From Nocardioides jensenii JCM 1364 = NBRC 14755 (GTDB lineage: Bacteria > Actinomycetota > Actinomycetes > Propionibacteriales > Nocardioidaceae), in NCBI RefSeq assembly GCF_001552535.1, contig NZ_BCRJ01000094.1:1-38941 (forward strand): a stretch of DNA of 38,941 bases. The letters are read 5' to 3'. The notes beneath the pieces were generated by a model that saw nothing but the letters and a program-made list of their open reading frames with translations, did no database searches and was not told where the DNA came from. Positions 22,423 to 30,917 of the stretch are shown in pieces; position 1 is the stretch's first letter, and each line of letters opens with the position of its first letter. A program made the position numbers and the translations under genes.

Positions 22423-23931
22423 ATGACCACTGTCAAGCATCTCGTCGTCGGGGCCGGCTTCGCCGGCCTCGGCATGGCGATCAAGCTCCAGGAGAGCGGC
22501 GAGGTCGACTTCCTCGTCATCGAGAAGGGCTCCGACGTCGGCGGCACCTGGCGTGCCAACGACTATCCCGGCGCCGCGTGCGACGTACCGAGCCAGCTCT
22601 ACAGCTACTCCTTCGCACCCAACCCCGACTGGTCGATGTCGTTCTCCCCGCAGCCCGAGATCCAGGCCTACATCCGCCGGGTCGCACACGAGGCCGGCGT
22701 CCTCGACCGCTTCCGCTTCGAGGTCGCCCTCGAGACGGCCACCTGGGACGACGAGGCCCGCGCCTGGCAGGTCACCCTCTCCGACGGGTCGGGAGTCAGC
22801 GCAACCAACCTGATCTCCGGGGCCGGCGGACTCTCCGAGCCGAAGCTGCCCGACATCGACGGCATCGAGGGCTTCCAGGGAGAGGTCTTCCACTCCGCCC
22901 GCTGGAACCACGACGTCGACCTGACCGGCAAGCGCGTGGCCGTGATCGGCACCGGCGCCTCGGCGATCCAGATCGTGCCCGAGCTGCAGAAGGTCGTGGG
23001 CCACCTCGACGTCTACCAGCGCACTGCGCCCTACGTCCTCCCGCGCAACGACCGCCGCTACACCGGGGTCGAGAAGCTCGCCTTCCGTCACCTGCCGCTG
23101 GTGCAGAGGGCCTACCGGACCGCGATCTACTGGGGCCGCGAGCTCTACGTGCCCGGCTTCACCCTCGAGCCCAAGCTGGCCTGGCCGGCCAAGAAGCTGG
23201 CCCTGGGCAACATCGCCAAGGGCATCAACGACCCCGAGCTGCGCGCCACGGTCACCCCCGACTACGAGATCGGCTGCAAGCGCATCCTGATCTCCAACAC
23301 CTACTACCCGGCGCTCGCCTCCGGCAACGTCGAGGTCGTCACCGACGGCATCGCCAAGATCACCGGCGACGCGGTCGTCACCAGCGACGGCGTCGAGCGG
23401 CCCGTCGACGTGCTCGTCGTGGCCACCGGCTTCTTCACCACCGAGCAGCCGATCGCCGCGGCCATCACCGGCCGAACGGGGGCGACCCTGGCCGAGACCT
23501 GGCGCGAGACCGGCATGGTCGCCTACAAGGGCACCACCGTGCACGGCTTCCCCAACCTCTTCCAGATCGTCGGCCCCAACACCGGTCTGGGCCACTCGAG
23601 CATGGTCTTCATCATCGAGTCGCAGATCGCCTACATCCTCGACGCGATCCGCACCATGGAGCGCGAGGGCTACTCCAGTGTGGAGCCGCACCTCGACGTG
23701 CAGAACCGGTGGAACGACGACCTCCAGCGACGGATGCAGCGGACCGTGTGGAACTCCGGCGGCTGCGCCAGCTGGTACCTCGACGAGGAGGGCCGGAACA
23801 CGACATTGTGGCCACGCACCACGTTCACGTTCCGTCGTCTGCTCGCGCAGTTCGACGTGGCGTCGTACGCCGTGACCGGCCCCGCTCCCAGCCCGACTCC
23901 CGCCCCTACCAACGAGAAGGTGTCCGCATGA
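22423..23931 (+). CDS. flavin-containing Baeyer-Villiger-type monooxygenase
   Basis: 502-residue FAD/NADPH monooxygenase. The FAD Rossmann motif GAGFAGLG is at 10-17, GGTWRANDYPGAACDVPS follows, the class fingerprint FxGxxxHxxxW reads FQGEVFHSARW at 151-161, and the NADPH motif GTGASA is at 176-181. These enzymes insert oxygen beside a ketone to give an ester or lactone. The residue after the fingerprint Trp is Asn rather than the usual Pro or Asp. The stop overlaps the next gene's ATG by 4 nt. With the coupled dehydrogenase it could oxidise an alcohol to a ketone and then an ester; the substrate is unknown. Confidence 0.9.
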   Translation: MTTVKHLVVGAGFAGLGMAIKLQESGEVDFLVIEKGSDVGGTWRANDYPGAACDVPSQLYSYSFAPNPDWSMSFSPQPEIQAYIRRVAHEAGVLDRFRFEVALETATWDDEARAWQVTLSDGSGVSATNLISGAGGLSEPKLPDIDGIEGFQGEVFHSARWNHDVDLTGKRVAVIGTGASAIQIVPELQKVVGHLDVYQRTAPYVLPRNDRRYTGVEKLAFRHLPLVQRAYRTAIYWGRELYVPGFTLEPKLAWPAKKLALGNIAKGINDPELRATVTPDYEIGCKRILISNTYYPALASGNVEVVTDGIAKITGDAVVTSDGVERPVDVLVVATGFFTTEQPIAAAITGRTGATLAETWRETGMVAYKGTTVHGFPNLFQIVGPNTGLGHSSMVFIIESQIAYILDAIRTMEREGYSSVEPHLDVQNRWNDDLQRRMQRTVWNSGGCASWYLDEEGRNTTLWPRTTFTFRRLLAQFDVASYAVTGPAPSPTPAPTNEKVSA

Positions 23932-24764
23932 AGTCGCTCGAGAACAAGGTTGTCGTGATCAGCGGAGCCGGCTCCGGCATGGGCCGCGAGCTGGCACTGC
24001 TTGCCGCCGGCCGGGGTGCCAGGGTCGCCGTCTCCGACTGGAATCCGGACGGGCTCGAAGGCACCGTCGCGCTGCTGAAGGAGCAGGGCGCCGCCGACCT
24101 GCGCTCCGACGTCGTCGACGTCTCCGACCGCGCGGCGGTCAGGGCGTGGGCCGAGTCGGTGGCGGAGCAGTTCGGGGTCGTCAACGTCGTGGTCAACAAC
24201 GCAGGCGTCAGCATGACCGGCGACTTCGAGGACATGACCTATGAGGAGTTCGACTGGATCGTCGGGGTGAACTTCAACGGCGTCGTCAACGGCACCAAGG
24301 AGTTCCTCCCCCACCTGATCGCGTCGGGCGACGGCGCGCTGATCAACGTCTCCAGTCTCTTCGGGCTGGTCTCGATGCCCGGCCAGTCGGCGTACAACGC
24401 GACGAAGTACGCCGTCCGCGGCTTCACCGAGGCACTGCGCGAGGAGATGCTGGTCAACAAGCACCCCGTGTCGGTGACCTGCATCCACCCCGGCGGCATC
24501 AAGACCGGCATCTCACGCAACGGCCGCAAGACCGCCGGCCAGGACGGCGGAACGATCGACCGGCTCTTCGACGAGAAGCTGGCCCGCATGTCGCCGCGCA
24601 AGGCAGCCGAGATCATCCTCACCGCCGGCATGAAGGGGAAGGCCCGGCAGCTGGTCGGCATCGATGCGCACGTGGTCCACCACTTCGCCAAGCTCGCCGG
24701 CTCGCGCTACCAGGACATCGTGGCGTTGGCCTCGAAGCGCGTCGTGCCCGCCAAGAAGGCCTGA
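23928..24764 (+). CDS. short-chain dehydrogenase/reductase
   Basis: 278-residue classical SDR. The cofactor motif GAGSGMG is at 13-19, NNAG at 90-93, and the active site comprises Ser142 or Ser143, Tyr156 and Lys160 (SAYNATK), with HPGGIKTGI after. The segment SDWN after the second strand suggests NAD preference, because an acidic residue occupies the usual discriminating position. Start ATGA overlaps the monooxygenase stop, so they form one translationally coupled operon under the TetR promoter. It is likely the partner that makes or uses the ketone handled by the monooxygenase. Confidence 0.9.
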   Translation: MKSLENKVVVISGAGSGMGRELALLAAGRGARVAVSDWNPDGLEGTVALLKEQGAADLRSDVVDVSDRAAVRAWAESVAEQFGVVNVVVNNAGVSMTGDFEDMTYEEFDWIVGVNFNGVVNGTKEFLPHLIASGDGALINVSSLFGLVSMPGQSAYNATKYAVRGFTEALREEMLVNKHPVSVTCIHPGGIKTGISRNGRKTAGQDGGTIDRLFDEKLARMSPRKAAEIILTAGMKGKARQLVGIDAHVVHHFAKLAGSRYQDIVALASKRVVPAKKA

Positions 24765-24862
24765 CCCGTCGTGAGTTCGGGGCGACCCGTCGTGAGTTCG
24801 GGGCGACCCGTCGTGAATTCGGGGCGACCCGTCGTGAATTCGGGGCGACCCGTCGTGAGTTC
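24763..24862. repeat. 21-bp tandem repeat, about 4.8 copies
   Basis: Unit GACCCGTCGTGAGTTCGGGG plus C, with copies 3 and 4 carrying GAATTC in place of GAGTTC. The first unit includes the last two bases of the SDR stop codon. The unit is nearly identical to the left arm of the hairpin at 25470-25511. Confidence 0.95.
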
Positions 24863-24917
24863 GTCGGGTGGCGCCAACCGACACCCGGTCGGGGCCGGTG
24901 CGTGCTAGGAAGGACCC

Positions 24918-25481
24918 GTGGAGTTCGGGGAGCCGGTCGACGTGGTGATGACCAAGTGGCGCGAACGACCGCACTGGGTTTACCCGGCCCGCTACCTCGG
25001 CCGTGACGACTTCGGCGACTGGCTGGGCATCCCGGCCGGCACCCACATGTCGCGTCCCGGCGCGGAGTACGTCGCCCCGGTCGACCAGGTCTGTCTGGCG
25101 CCGACCACCGGCTCGGCCGAGGTCAACGGATGGTTCGCCACGTTCCATCGTCGGCGTGCGGACGGCACCGGCTCGGGCCACGCTCCCGAGAGCCCGGTCG
25201 AGGTGTACGTCGACATCGCGACCCAGCCACTCTGGGAGAAGGGCTCACTCCACGCGGTCGATCTCGATCTCGACGTGGTCCGCGGATTCAGCGGACGCAC
25301 GTGGATCGACGACGAGGACGAGTTCGCCGAGCACCGGCTCACGCTGGGCTATCCCGACGAGATCATCGAGCTCGCGCTGGCCAATTGCGCACGAGTCCAC
25401 GACTCGGTGCGCGACCGCGTGCCGCCGTACGACGGGCCGACCTCGGACGCCTGGCTGGCCAGACTCATCGACCTGTCGTGA
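24918..25481 (+). CDS. DUF402 family protein
   Basis: 187-residue protein of the DUF402 (FomD-like) fold, a compact beta-barrel with nucleotide phosphatase activity in characterised relatives. Family marks include VEVYVDIATQPLWEKG, LDLDVVRGFSGRTWIDDEDEFAEH and LGYPDEIIELALA, where the acidic residues would bind metal. The N-terminus VDVVMTKWRERPHWVYPARYLGRDD is also typical. The start is GTG at 24918, with GGAAGGA too close to be an ideal ribosome site and TAGGAA 6 nt before the GTG, so leaderless initiation is possible. The gene is bracketed by the same repeat motif on both sides. Confidence 0.82.
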   Translation: MEFGEPVDVVMTKWRERPHWVYPARYLGRDDFGDWLGIPAGTHMSRPGAEYVAPVDQVCLAPTTGSAEVNGWFATFHRRRADGTGSGHAPESPVEVYVDIATQPLWEKGSLHAVDLDLDVVRGFSGRTWIDDEDEFAEHRLTLGYPDEIIELALANCARVHDSVRDRVPPYDGPTSDAWLARLIDLS

Positions 25482-25511
25482 GTTCGGCTCGATCCGAATT
25501 CGCGACAGGTC
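25470..25511. terminator. bidirectional hairpin shared by two stop codons
   Basis: GACCTGTCGTGAGTTCGG (25470-25487) pairs with CCGAATTCGCGACAGGTC (25494-25511): an 18-bp stem with two G-T type positions and a 6-nt loop. The DUF402 stop lies in the left arm and the exporter stop at the end of the right arm. Confidence 0.75.
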
Positions 25512-26829
25512 AGCGCTTGCGGCGGGAGGAGCGGGCCCGGAACGGACCGACCAGGCGCGGGCCGGAGAGCCGGCCCTCGAGCTTGCGGGCCTCACGCTTG
25601 AGAGGCTGGGCGATGTATTCACCCAGGATCACACCCGAGGCCAACGCGATCGCCACCGACGCCGCGGTGATGATGGCCACCAGGCCGGACGAGGTCGCGC
25701 CACCCTCGGACATCAGGGAGAGCCCCCGATAGATCGAGAGACCCGGCAGCAACGGCACGATCGCGGAGACGACGATCACCAGGGGCGGCACCTTCACCCG
25801 GCCGGAGACCGAGTAGCTGACCAGACCGATGAACAGGGCAGCGACGGCCACCGACCAGGTCCGGCCGAAGCCGGCCCCCTCGATGCCGTAGGTGATCGCG
25901 ATCGCGATCGCGGCGATGATCCCGATCGGGATGAGGATGCGTTTGGGTGAGTACGCGCTGAACGCGAACGCCGCCGCGGCGACGGCCGCACCCACGGACA
26001 TCATCGCCACGGTGGTCAGGCCGCCGCGACCGGGCTCGAGCCGCCCGATGTCGACACCGACCACGTCGCCCAGGGCCAGGCCGCCGCTGACCCCGGCGAT
26101 GATGCCGGCCGTGGAGAGCAGCGCCTCGGTCATCCGGGCGTTGCTGGTCACGTAGAAGCCGGAGAGCGCGTCCTGCAGCCCGCCCATGAACCCGATGCCG
26201 GAGAGCAGCATGATGATGTTCGCGGTCACGACCACCGAGGGGTCGACGTCCAGCTTCGCCGCAGCCGCCGCCAGCGCCAACAGGGTGGCGACGGCACCTC
26301 CGGCCACCTGGAGGTAGAACGTCGGCAGCCGCTGGCGGTAGAGGATCAGCTGGGTGCGGTCGATCAGCATGGCCGCCACGAAGGCGATCACCACGACCAA
26401 CGTGTTGCCGCCGAGCATCAGGCCGACCCCGGCCGACATCACGCCGATGCCCGCGGTGACCGCCCAGCGATGACGTGCGTGGCCCGACGAGCTGATCTGC
26501 GCGACGGTCGCCCTGGCCTCGCTCAGGTCGATGCGATCGGCGAGCAGGTCACGCACGAGATGGTCGATGCGGGTGAGGTCCTCGTAGTCGATGTCGCGCT
26601 GCTTGACCTGGCGCATCATCACCAGCGGCACGTCCCCGGGCTCCGGCTGGTAGCTCATCGACAGGCTCGTGAACGTCACGTCCACGATCGGGTTGCGCAT
26701 GCCCAGGTGGTAGGCCACGGACTGCATCGTGGCGGTGACGTCGGCGGCACCTGCGCCGTTGGAGAGCAGCATCTCGCCGATGCGAAGGCTCAGGTCGACC
26801 GTGAGAGCGATCTCGTGTGACTCCGCCAT
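25510..26829 (-). CDS. ThrE-type threonine/serine exporter family protein
   Basis: 439-residue inner-membrane protein. A cytoplasmic N-terminal part (about 1-125) has the family's LRIGEMLLSNGAGAADVTATM and SYQPEPGDVPLVMMRQV, followed by about ten membrane helices in two sets and a basic tail ending RARSSRRKR. This two-part layout is that of Corynebacterium ThrE, which exports threonine and serine using the proton gradient. ATG at 26829 (MAESHEIAL) is chosen; ATG at 26838 adds MCD. Neither has a ribosome site. Long open frame continues upstream only because of codon bias. It is divergent from the ligase gene with under 50 nt between them. Confidence 0.85.
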   Translation of the reverse strand: MAESHEIALTVDLSLRIGEMLLSNGAGAADVTATMQSVAYHLGMRNPIVDVTFTSLSMSYQPEPGDVPLVMMRQVKQRDIDYEDLTRIDHLVRDLLADRIDLSEARATVAQISSSGHARHRWAVTAGIGVMSAGVGLMLGGNTLVVVIAFVAAMLIDRTQLILYRQRLPTFYLQVAGGAVATLLALAAAAAKLDVDPSVVVTANIIMLLSGIGFMGGLQDALSGFYVTSNARMTEALLSTAGIIAGVSGGLALGDVVGVDIGRLEPGRGGLTTVAMMSVGAAVAAAAFAFSAYSPKRILIPIGIIAAIAIAITYGIEGAGFGRTWSVAVAALFIGLVSYSVSGRVKVPPLVIVVSAIVPLLPGLSIYRGLSLMSEGGATSSGLVAIITAASVAIALASGVILGEYIAQPLKREARKLEGRLSGPRLVGPFRARSSRRKR

Positions 26830-26874
26830 GTCGCACATGCTTTCACGGGGGCCGACCTGTGGTTCGCTTGACTC

Positions 26875-28008
26875 GTGCACATCGACTTCCACGGATCTCC
26901 GCGGCCCACGCTCGGTGTCGAGTGGGAGTTCGCACTCGTCGACAAGGAGTCCCGCGACCTGGTGAACTCCGCCGCCGACCTGTTCTCTGCGGTCGGTCCC
27001 GAGCTCCCTGACCAGCGGAAACTGCACAAGGAGCTGCTGCGCAACACCGTCGAGGTCGTCACCGGGATCTGTACGACGACCGCGGAGGCCATCGCTGACC
27101 TGCGCAGCACCCTCGACGTCGTGCTCCCGATCGCCGACGATCTCGGCGTCGACCTCTTCGGGGCCGGGACCCACCCGTTCGCGAGCTGGTCGGCCCAGCA
27201 GCTCACCGAGGGCCACCGCTACGAGGAGCTGATCAACCGCACCCAGTGGTGGGGCCGGCAGATGTTGATCTGGGGTGTGCACGTGCACGTCGGACTGCCC
27301 GAACGCGACCGGGTGTTGCCGGTGATGTCGGCGCTGCTCAACCAGTACCCCCATCTCCAGGCGCTCTCCGCCTCCTCTCCCGTGTGGGCCGGCACCGACA
27401 CCGGCTACGCCTCCAACCGGGCGCTGATGTTCCAGCAGCTGCCCACAGCCGGGTTGCCCTTCCAGTTCGAGACCTGGCCGGAGTTCGAGACCTTCGCCCA
27501 CGACCAGCTCACCACCGGGGTCATCGACGAGCTCTCCGAGATCCGCTGGGACGTGCGCCCGGTGCCGAAGCTCGGCACCCTGGAGAACCGGGTCTGCGAC
27601 GGCGTCTCGACCATCGACGAGATGTCGGCGCTGGTCGCGCTGATGCACTGCCTGGTGGTCGACCTGGACACCCGACTGGCGGCCGGCGAGACGCTCCCGG
27701 TGATGCCACCGTGGCATGTGCAGGAGAACAAGTGGCGCGCCGCCCGCTACGGGCTCGACGCGATCATCATCCTCGATGCGGCCTCGAACGAACGGCTGAT
27801 CACCGACGACCTCGACGATCTGCTGGAGCGCCTCACGCCCGTCGCGCGGCGTCTCGACTGCGAGGAAGAGTTGCGTGCCGTGGCAGAGATCCCTCGCCGT
27901 GGGGCGTCGTACCAGCGACAGCGGGCCGTGGCAGCCGACAGCGGCGGCGACCTGGTCGCGGTGGTCGACTCGGTGGTCGGCGAGCTCCGAGCCTCGCTGC
28001 ATCCCTGA
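26875..28008 (+). CDS. GCS2-type glutamate-cysteine ligase / carboxylate-amine ligase
   Basis: 377-residue ATP-grasp-like ligase of the YbdK/GCS2 family. The N-terminal TLGVEWEFALVD holds metal-binding Glu residues, HKELLRNTVEVVTG and IWGVHVHVGLPERD form the active site, and RWDVRPVPKLGTLENRVCD is a family signature. Members join glutamate to cysteine or related amines. In actinobacteria such proteins may feed ergothioneine or act on unknown substrates, and here no other thiol gene adjoins it. Start is GTG; a weak TTCGCT lies 6 nt before it. The 3' end is convergent with dinB. Confidence 0.85.
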   Translation: MHIDFHGSPRPTLGVEWEFALVDKESRDLVNSAADLFSAVGPELPDQRKLHKELLRNTVEVVTGICTTTAEAIADLRSTLDVVLPIADDLGVDLFGAGTHPFASWSAQQLTEGHRYEELINRTQWWGRQMLIWGVHVHVGLPERDRVLPVMSALLNQYPHLQALSASSPVWAGTDTGYASNRALMFQQLPTAGLPFQFETWPEFETFAHDQLTTGVIDELSEIRWDVRPVPKLGTLENRVCDGVSTIDEMSALVALMHCLVVDLDTRLAAGETLPVMPPWHVQENKWRAARYGLDAIIILDAASNERLITDDLDDLLERLTPVARRLDCEEELRAVAEIPRRGASYQRQRAVAADSGGDLVAVVDSVVGELRASLHP

Positions 28009-28040
28009 TCGCGTGCAGCGTGCCCGTCGGCCAGGTCGGC

Positions 28041-28128
28041 GTACGCGAACCCACGACTCGGCGTGCGAGAACCCACGACTCGGGGTACGAGAACCCACAA
28101 CTGGACGCACGAAACCCAACGACTCGTG
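28041..28128. repeat. 22-bp imperfect tandem repeat, 4 units
   Basis: Units with core GAACCCACGACTCG, drifting in units 3 and 4, fill the gap between two convergent stop codons. The last unit adds CGACTCGTGGG, complementary with one mismatch to the core, so a hairpin terminator can form just before the dinB stop. Confidence 0.8.
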
Positions 28129-28130
28129 GG

Positions 28131-29168
28131 TCAGTAGCCGCCCTCGGGCGGCACCATCTCGGCACGGACACCGAGCAGCCGGATCGGGCGGTCGTCGTCG
28201 AGCGCGGCGAGCAGGTCGAGGGCGGTGCCGGCGATGACCTCGACGTCGTACGTCGGCTCGGGCAGCTTGCGGACCTTGGTGAACGTGAAGAACGGGGCGA
28301 AGCGCACCTTGAGATGCACCCGCTGGCACCTCCGCTCCTCCCGACGGATGTCGTCGACGACCTGCTCGGTCAGCGCGTGCACGGCAGCAGCGATCTCGTC
28401 GCTGGTGGTGAGGTCTTGCTGATAGGTGGTCTCACGACCGTGCGCCCGCGCGACCCAGGGCGTGTCGTCGACGACCGCGGTGCCGCGGCCGGTGCCGAGC
28501 GCGTGCACGTGGAGCCCGGTGTTCGGGCCGAACTCGGTGGTGAGCAGATCGACCGGGGCGGCGGCGAGCTCCGCGACGGTGGTGATGCCGTGGCCGGCCA
28601 GTCGTTGTGAGGTGCGCGGTCCGACACCCCACAGGTCCTGGGTGGGGCGCTCCCCCATCACCGCGAGCCAGTTGTCGCGGGTCAGGGTGAAGACGCCCCG
28701 AGGCTTGCCCAGGTCGGTCGCGTTCTTGGCGCGGATCAGGGTGTCCCCCACGCCGACCGAGCAGTGCAGCCGCGTGGCGGCCAGCACCCGGGCCCGGACG
28801 TCGGCGGCAGCCGCCGACGGATCCTCGGTCTCGAGGCCGACGAACGCCTCGTCCCAGCCGAGCACCTGAACGACGGCGCCGGGCATCTCGCGCAGGGTCT
28901 GCATCACCTGCTGCGAGGCAGCCTCGTAGGTCGGGAAGTCGACCGGGAGGAACACCGCGTCCGGGATCTTCCGCTTGGCCACACGCAACGGCATGCCCGA
29001 CCGGACCCCGAACTCCCGCGCCTCGTAGGACGCCGTGGAGACCACGGCCCGTTCCGTCGGATCGCCACGACCACCGACGATGACCGGCCTGCCGGCCAGC
29101 TCGGGGTTGCGCAGGATCTCCACGGCGGCCAGGAACTGGTCCATGTCGACGTGCAGCACCCAGCGCAT
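28131..29168 (-). CDS. dinB: DNA polymerase IV (Y-family)
   Basis: 345-residue translesion polymerase. The palm shows MRWVLHVDMDQFLAAVE with the first metal Asp, RAVVSTASYEAREFGVRSGM, and GWDEAFVG, which holds the second catalytic acidic pair as D-E. Then VGVGDTLIRAKNATDLGKP, the thumb helix-hairpin-helix LWGVGPRTSQRLAGHGI, and a little-finger domain to the end. The C-terminus EMVPPEGGY lacks a clear beta-clamp-binding QxxLF peptide, which may weaken replisome contact. ATG at 29168 follows the membrane protein stop by 2 nt, so they are co-transcribed. Confidence 0.92.
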   Translation of the reverse strand: MRWVLHVDMDQFLAAVEILRNPELAGRPVIVGGRGDPTERAVVSTASYEAREFGVRSGMPLRVAKRKIPDAVFLPVDFPTYEAASQQVMQTLREMPGAVVQVLGWDEAFVGLETEDPSAAAADVRARVLAATRLHCSVGVGDTLIRAKNATDLGKPRGVFTLTRDNWLAVMGERPTQDLWGVGPRTSQRLAGHGITTVAELAAAPVDLLTTEFGPNTGLHVHALGTGRGTAVVDDTPWVARAHGRETTYQQDLTTSDEIAAAVHALTEQVVDDIRREERRCQRVHLKVRFAPFFTFTKVRKLPEPTYDVEVIAGTALDLLAALDDDRPIRLLGVRAEMVPPEGGY

Positions 29169-29170
29169 GG

Positions 29171-30271
29171 TCACCGCTTCGTCGGCGGCAGCGCGTCGGT
29201 CGACTCGAGACTGTCCATGCCGGTGAGGACGAGGAGGTCGGCGATGACCGACCGGATCTGCGCCAGCACCACCTCCACGGACAGGTCGTCGGTGCGTTCC
29301 ACGGTGCCGGTGGCCCGACCCACGACGAGCAGGTCGCCCCGGGCGGCGCTGGCCATCCGGTTGGCCCGCAGCTCGTCGGCCACCGCGTCGGCCGCGTCGG
29401 CCAGGTCGCGACACAGCTGGGGGTAGGAGGCCGGCACCGGGCGTCGACGGTAGGCGGCCACGGCGGTTCGACGCACGAGCACCCTCGTGCTGCGCAGGGC
29501 ACGGTCCAAGGGCTCGACCAACTCGGCCATGCGTCGCACCGAGCCCTTGTGCTTCACCCGGAACGGCGAGCTGGCCACCACGGAGAGACCTTCGTCGGCG
29601 GCCGCCTGCAGCTCCCGGATCATGTAGTCGGTGGCGCGGGCATCGGCGAGCAGGTCGAGCGCCGGCTCGACCTCGCCGTCGACCATCACGTCGGCGGCGG
29701 CGCGGAGCAGCCGAGCGATCTTGGCCACCACCTCGGCGGCCTGTTCCCGCGGTCGGCGCAGCGGTGCCGCCGGCACCACGGTGGCGGCCACCAGGGCGAC
29801 CGCACCCCCGATCAGCGCATCGGTCCAGCGCACCAAGGCCTGGCCGGAGGAGGGCACCAGGGTGGCCACCACGATCGCCTGCACCCCCGACTGGGTGACC
29901 AACAACGGTCCTCCGTCGAGCAGGAACGCGCTCGACATCGCCAGGGCCACGATGAAGGTGAGCTGCCACCAGCCGGTGCCGACCGCATAGACCAGCAAGT
30001 CGGCGATCAGCACCCCGATCGCAACACCGATGCAGACCTCCGCCACCCGACGCAGCCGTTGCCCGTAGGAGGTGCCCAGGCAGACCACGGCCGCGATCGG
30101 CGCGAAGAACGGCGTCGGGTGGTCGAAGACCTCGTGTGCGAAGAACCACGCCACTCCGGCCGCGATCGAGCACTGGGCGATCGCGAACGACTTGGTCCGC
30201 AAGCGACGCAGACGTGTGCTGGCCGACGTACGACCGCGTTGCCAGGCGCGGTCGAGCGGGTGGGGCTCCAT
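29171..30271 (-). CDS. FUSC family membrane protein
   Basis: 366-residue protein. A basic N-terminus precedes about six membrane helices in residues 30-170 (FAIAQCSIAAGVAWFFAHEV, FFAPIAAVVCLGTSYGQRL, VAEVCIGVAIGVLIADLLV and so on), then a long cytoplasmic helical domain of about 190 residues. It matches the FUSC/aromatic-acid-exporter-like pattern, where half-length proteins probably pair to form a transporter. Substrate unknown. ATG at 30271 has CACGAT 6 nt before it and no ribosome site, so it may be leaderless with a weak -10. It precedes dinB in an operon. Confidence 0.8.
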   Translation of the reverse strand: MEPHPLDRAWQRGRTSASTRLRRLRTKSFAIAQCSIAAGVAWFFAHEVFDHPTPFFAPIAAVVCLGTSYGQRLRRVAEVCIGVAIGVLIADLLVYAVGTGWWQLTFIVALAMSSAFLLDGGPLLVTQSGVQAIVVATLVPSSGQALVRWTDALIGGAVALVAATVVPAAPLRRPREQAAEVVAKIARLLRAAADVMVDGEVEPALDLLADARATDYMIRELQAAADEGLSVVASSPFRVKHKGSVRRMAELVEPLDRALRSTRVLVRRTAVAAYRRRPVPASYPQLCRDLADAADAVADELRANRMASAARGDLLVVGRATGTVERTDDLSVEVVLAQIRSVIADLLVLTGMDSLESTDALPPTKR

Positions 30272-30371
30272 GCCCTGATCGTGTCAGACCGGCGGCGGTC
30301 AGGTCTCGGAGGACGACCACCGAACGGACGTCGCGCGGCGGGTCAGTCGCCCGGTCAGCAGCCCCGCGCCA

Positions 30372-30731
30372 TCACCTGCTGTTGGCGTAGCGGAGCGCGA
30401 GCTTGAGACGGCCGAGGTCGCGGTACCAGACGCGCACCTCGGTGCGACACCGCACGCGTGCGACGCGGGTGTCGTACTCCCCGCACTCGGCGGTCGCCTC
30501 GGAGTCGGTCGGCGGATAGGTCGAGCTGCCGTCGAAGTAGTGGATGCCGAAGCCGTTGGCCTTGTCGCCCTCGACCGCCACGATCGTGCGCGCCGGCGGC
30601 TCCCACGACGACGGCGCGCGAGTCTCGGCATGGCCGGCGCCCATGGTCAGGCCGAGCAGCAGACTCGCCGGCAGGCCGAGGCCGGCGCCGAGGAAGAGGA
30701 GGAGGAAGTGGAAGCGGAAGGGTCGTCTCAT
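30372..30731 (-). CDS. small exported protein of unknown function
   Basis: 119-residue protein with a basic start and one hydrophobic segment (residues 8-32), either signal peptide or anchor, then a roughly 85-residue extracytoplasmic domain with two Cys (ATAECGEYD and ARVRCRTEV) that may form a disulfide. Contains FGIHYFDGSSTYPP. I do not recognise a family. A good GGGAGA lies 4 nt before the ATG. It follows the HNH nuclease on the same strand, 173 nt away; that gap holds a 14-bp repeat. Confidence 0.65.
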   Translation of the reverse strand: MRRPFRFHFLLLFLGAGLGLPASLLLGLTMGAGHAETRAPSSWEPPARTIVAVEGDKANGFGIHYFDGSSTYPPTDSEATAECGEYDTRVARVRCRTEVRVWYRDLGRLKLALRYANSR

Positions 30732-30861
30732 GTGGTCTCCCGTGCGTCGCGGGCCGGCGTTTCCGGCCCTTCATGACGTGACGCTAGGGACGACCGGGGT
30801 CACCCCGCCGGGCACGCGCCCGGGCCTGTGGAGAACCCGCGCACGACCTCACCTGTGCACG

Positions 30862-30917
30862 GTCAGCGGGTCAGGGTCAGCGGGCCAGGGTCAGCAGGCC
30901 AGGGTCAGCGGGCCAGG
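30862..30917. repeat. 14-bp tandem repeat, 4 units, carrying the nuclease stop codon
   Basis: Unit GTCAGCGGGCCAGG in four head-to-tail copies with one or two changes. The unit at 30904-30917 encodes the last residues and stop of the HNH protein (minus strand CTGGCCCGCTGA); the other three extend downstream. Confidence 0.95.

Noticed and set aside
22392..24764. Single 790-residue fusion of monooxygenase and dehydrogenase
   Set aside because: The two products are in different frames; the long frame is the dehydrogenase frame running open through the monooxygenase gene.
24763..24862. CRISPR array
   Set aside because: Repeats are directly abutting with no unique spacers and no cas genes nearby; it is a simple tandem array.
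26830..28329. Upstream extension of the ThrE-type open frame giving a 939-residue protein
   Set aside because: The extension lies antisense to the well-supported GCS2 ligase and shows no domain; the exporter has its expected N-terminus at residue 1 of the shorter form.
29169..30320. N-terminal extension of the dinB frame into the FUSC gene
   Set aside because: DNA polymerase IV begins with MRWVLHVDMDQF; the extension is an out-of-frame reading of the membrane protein gene.
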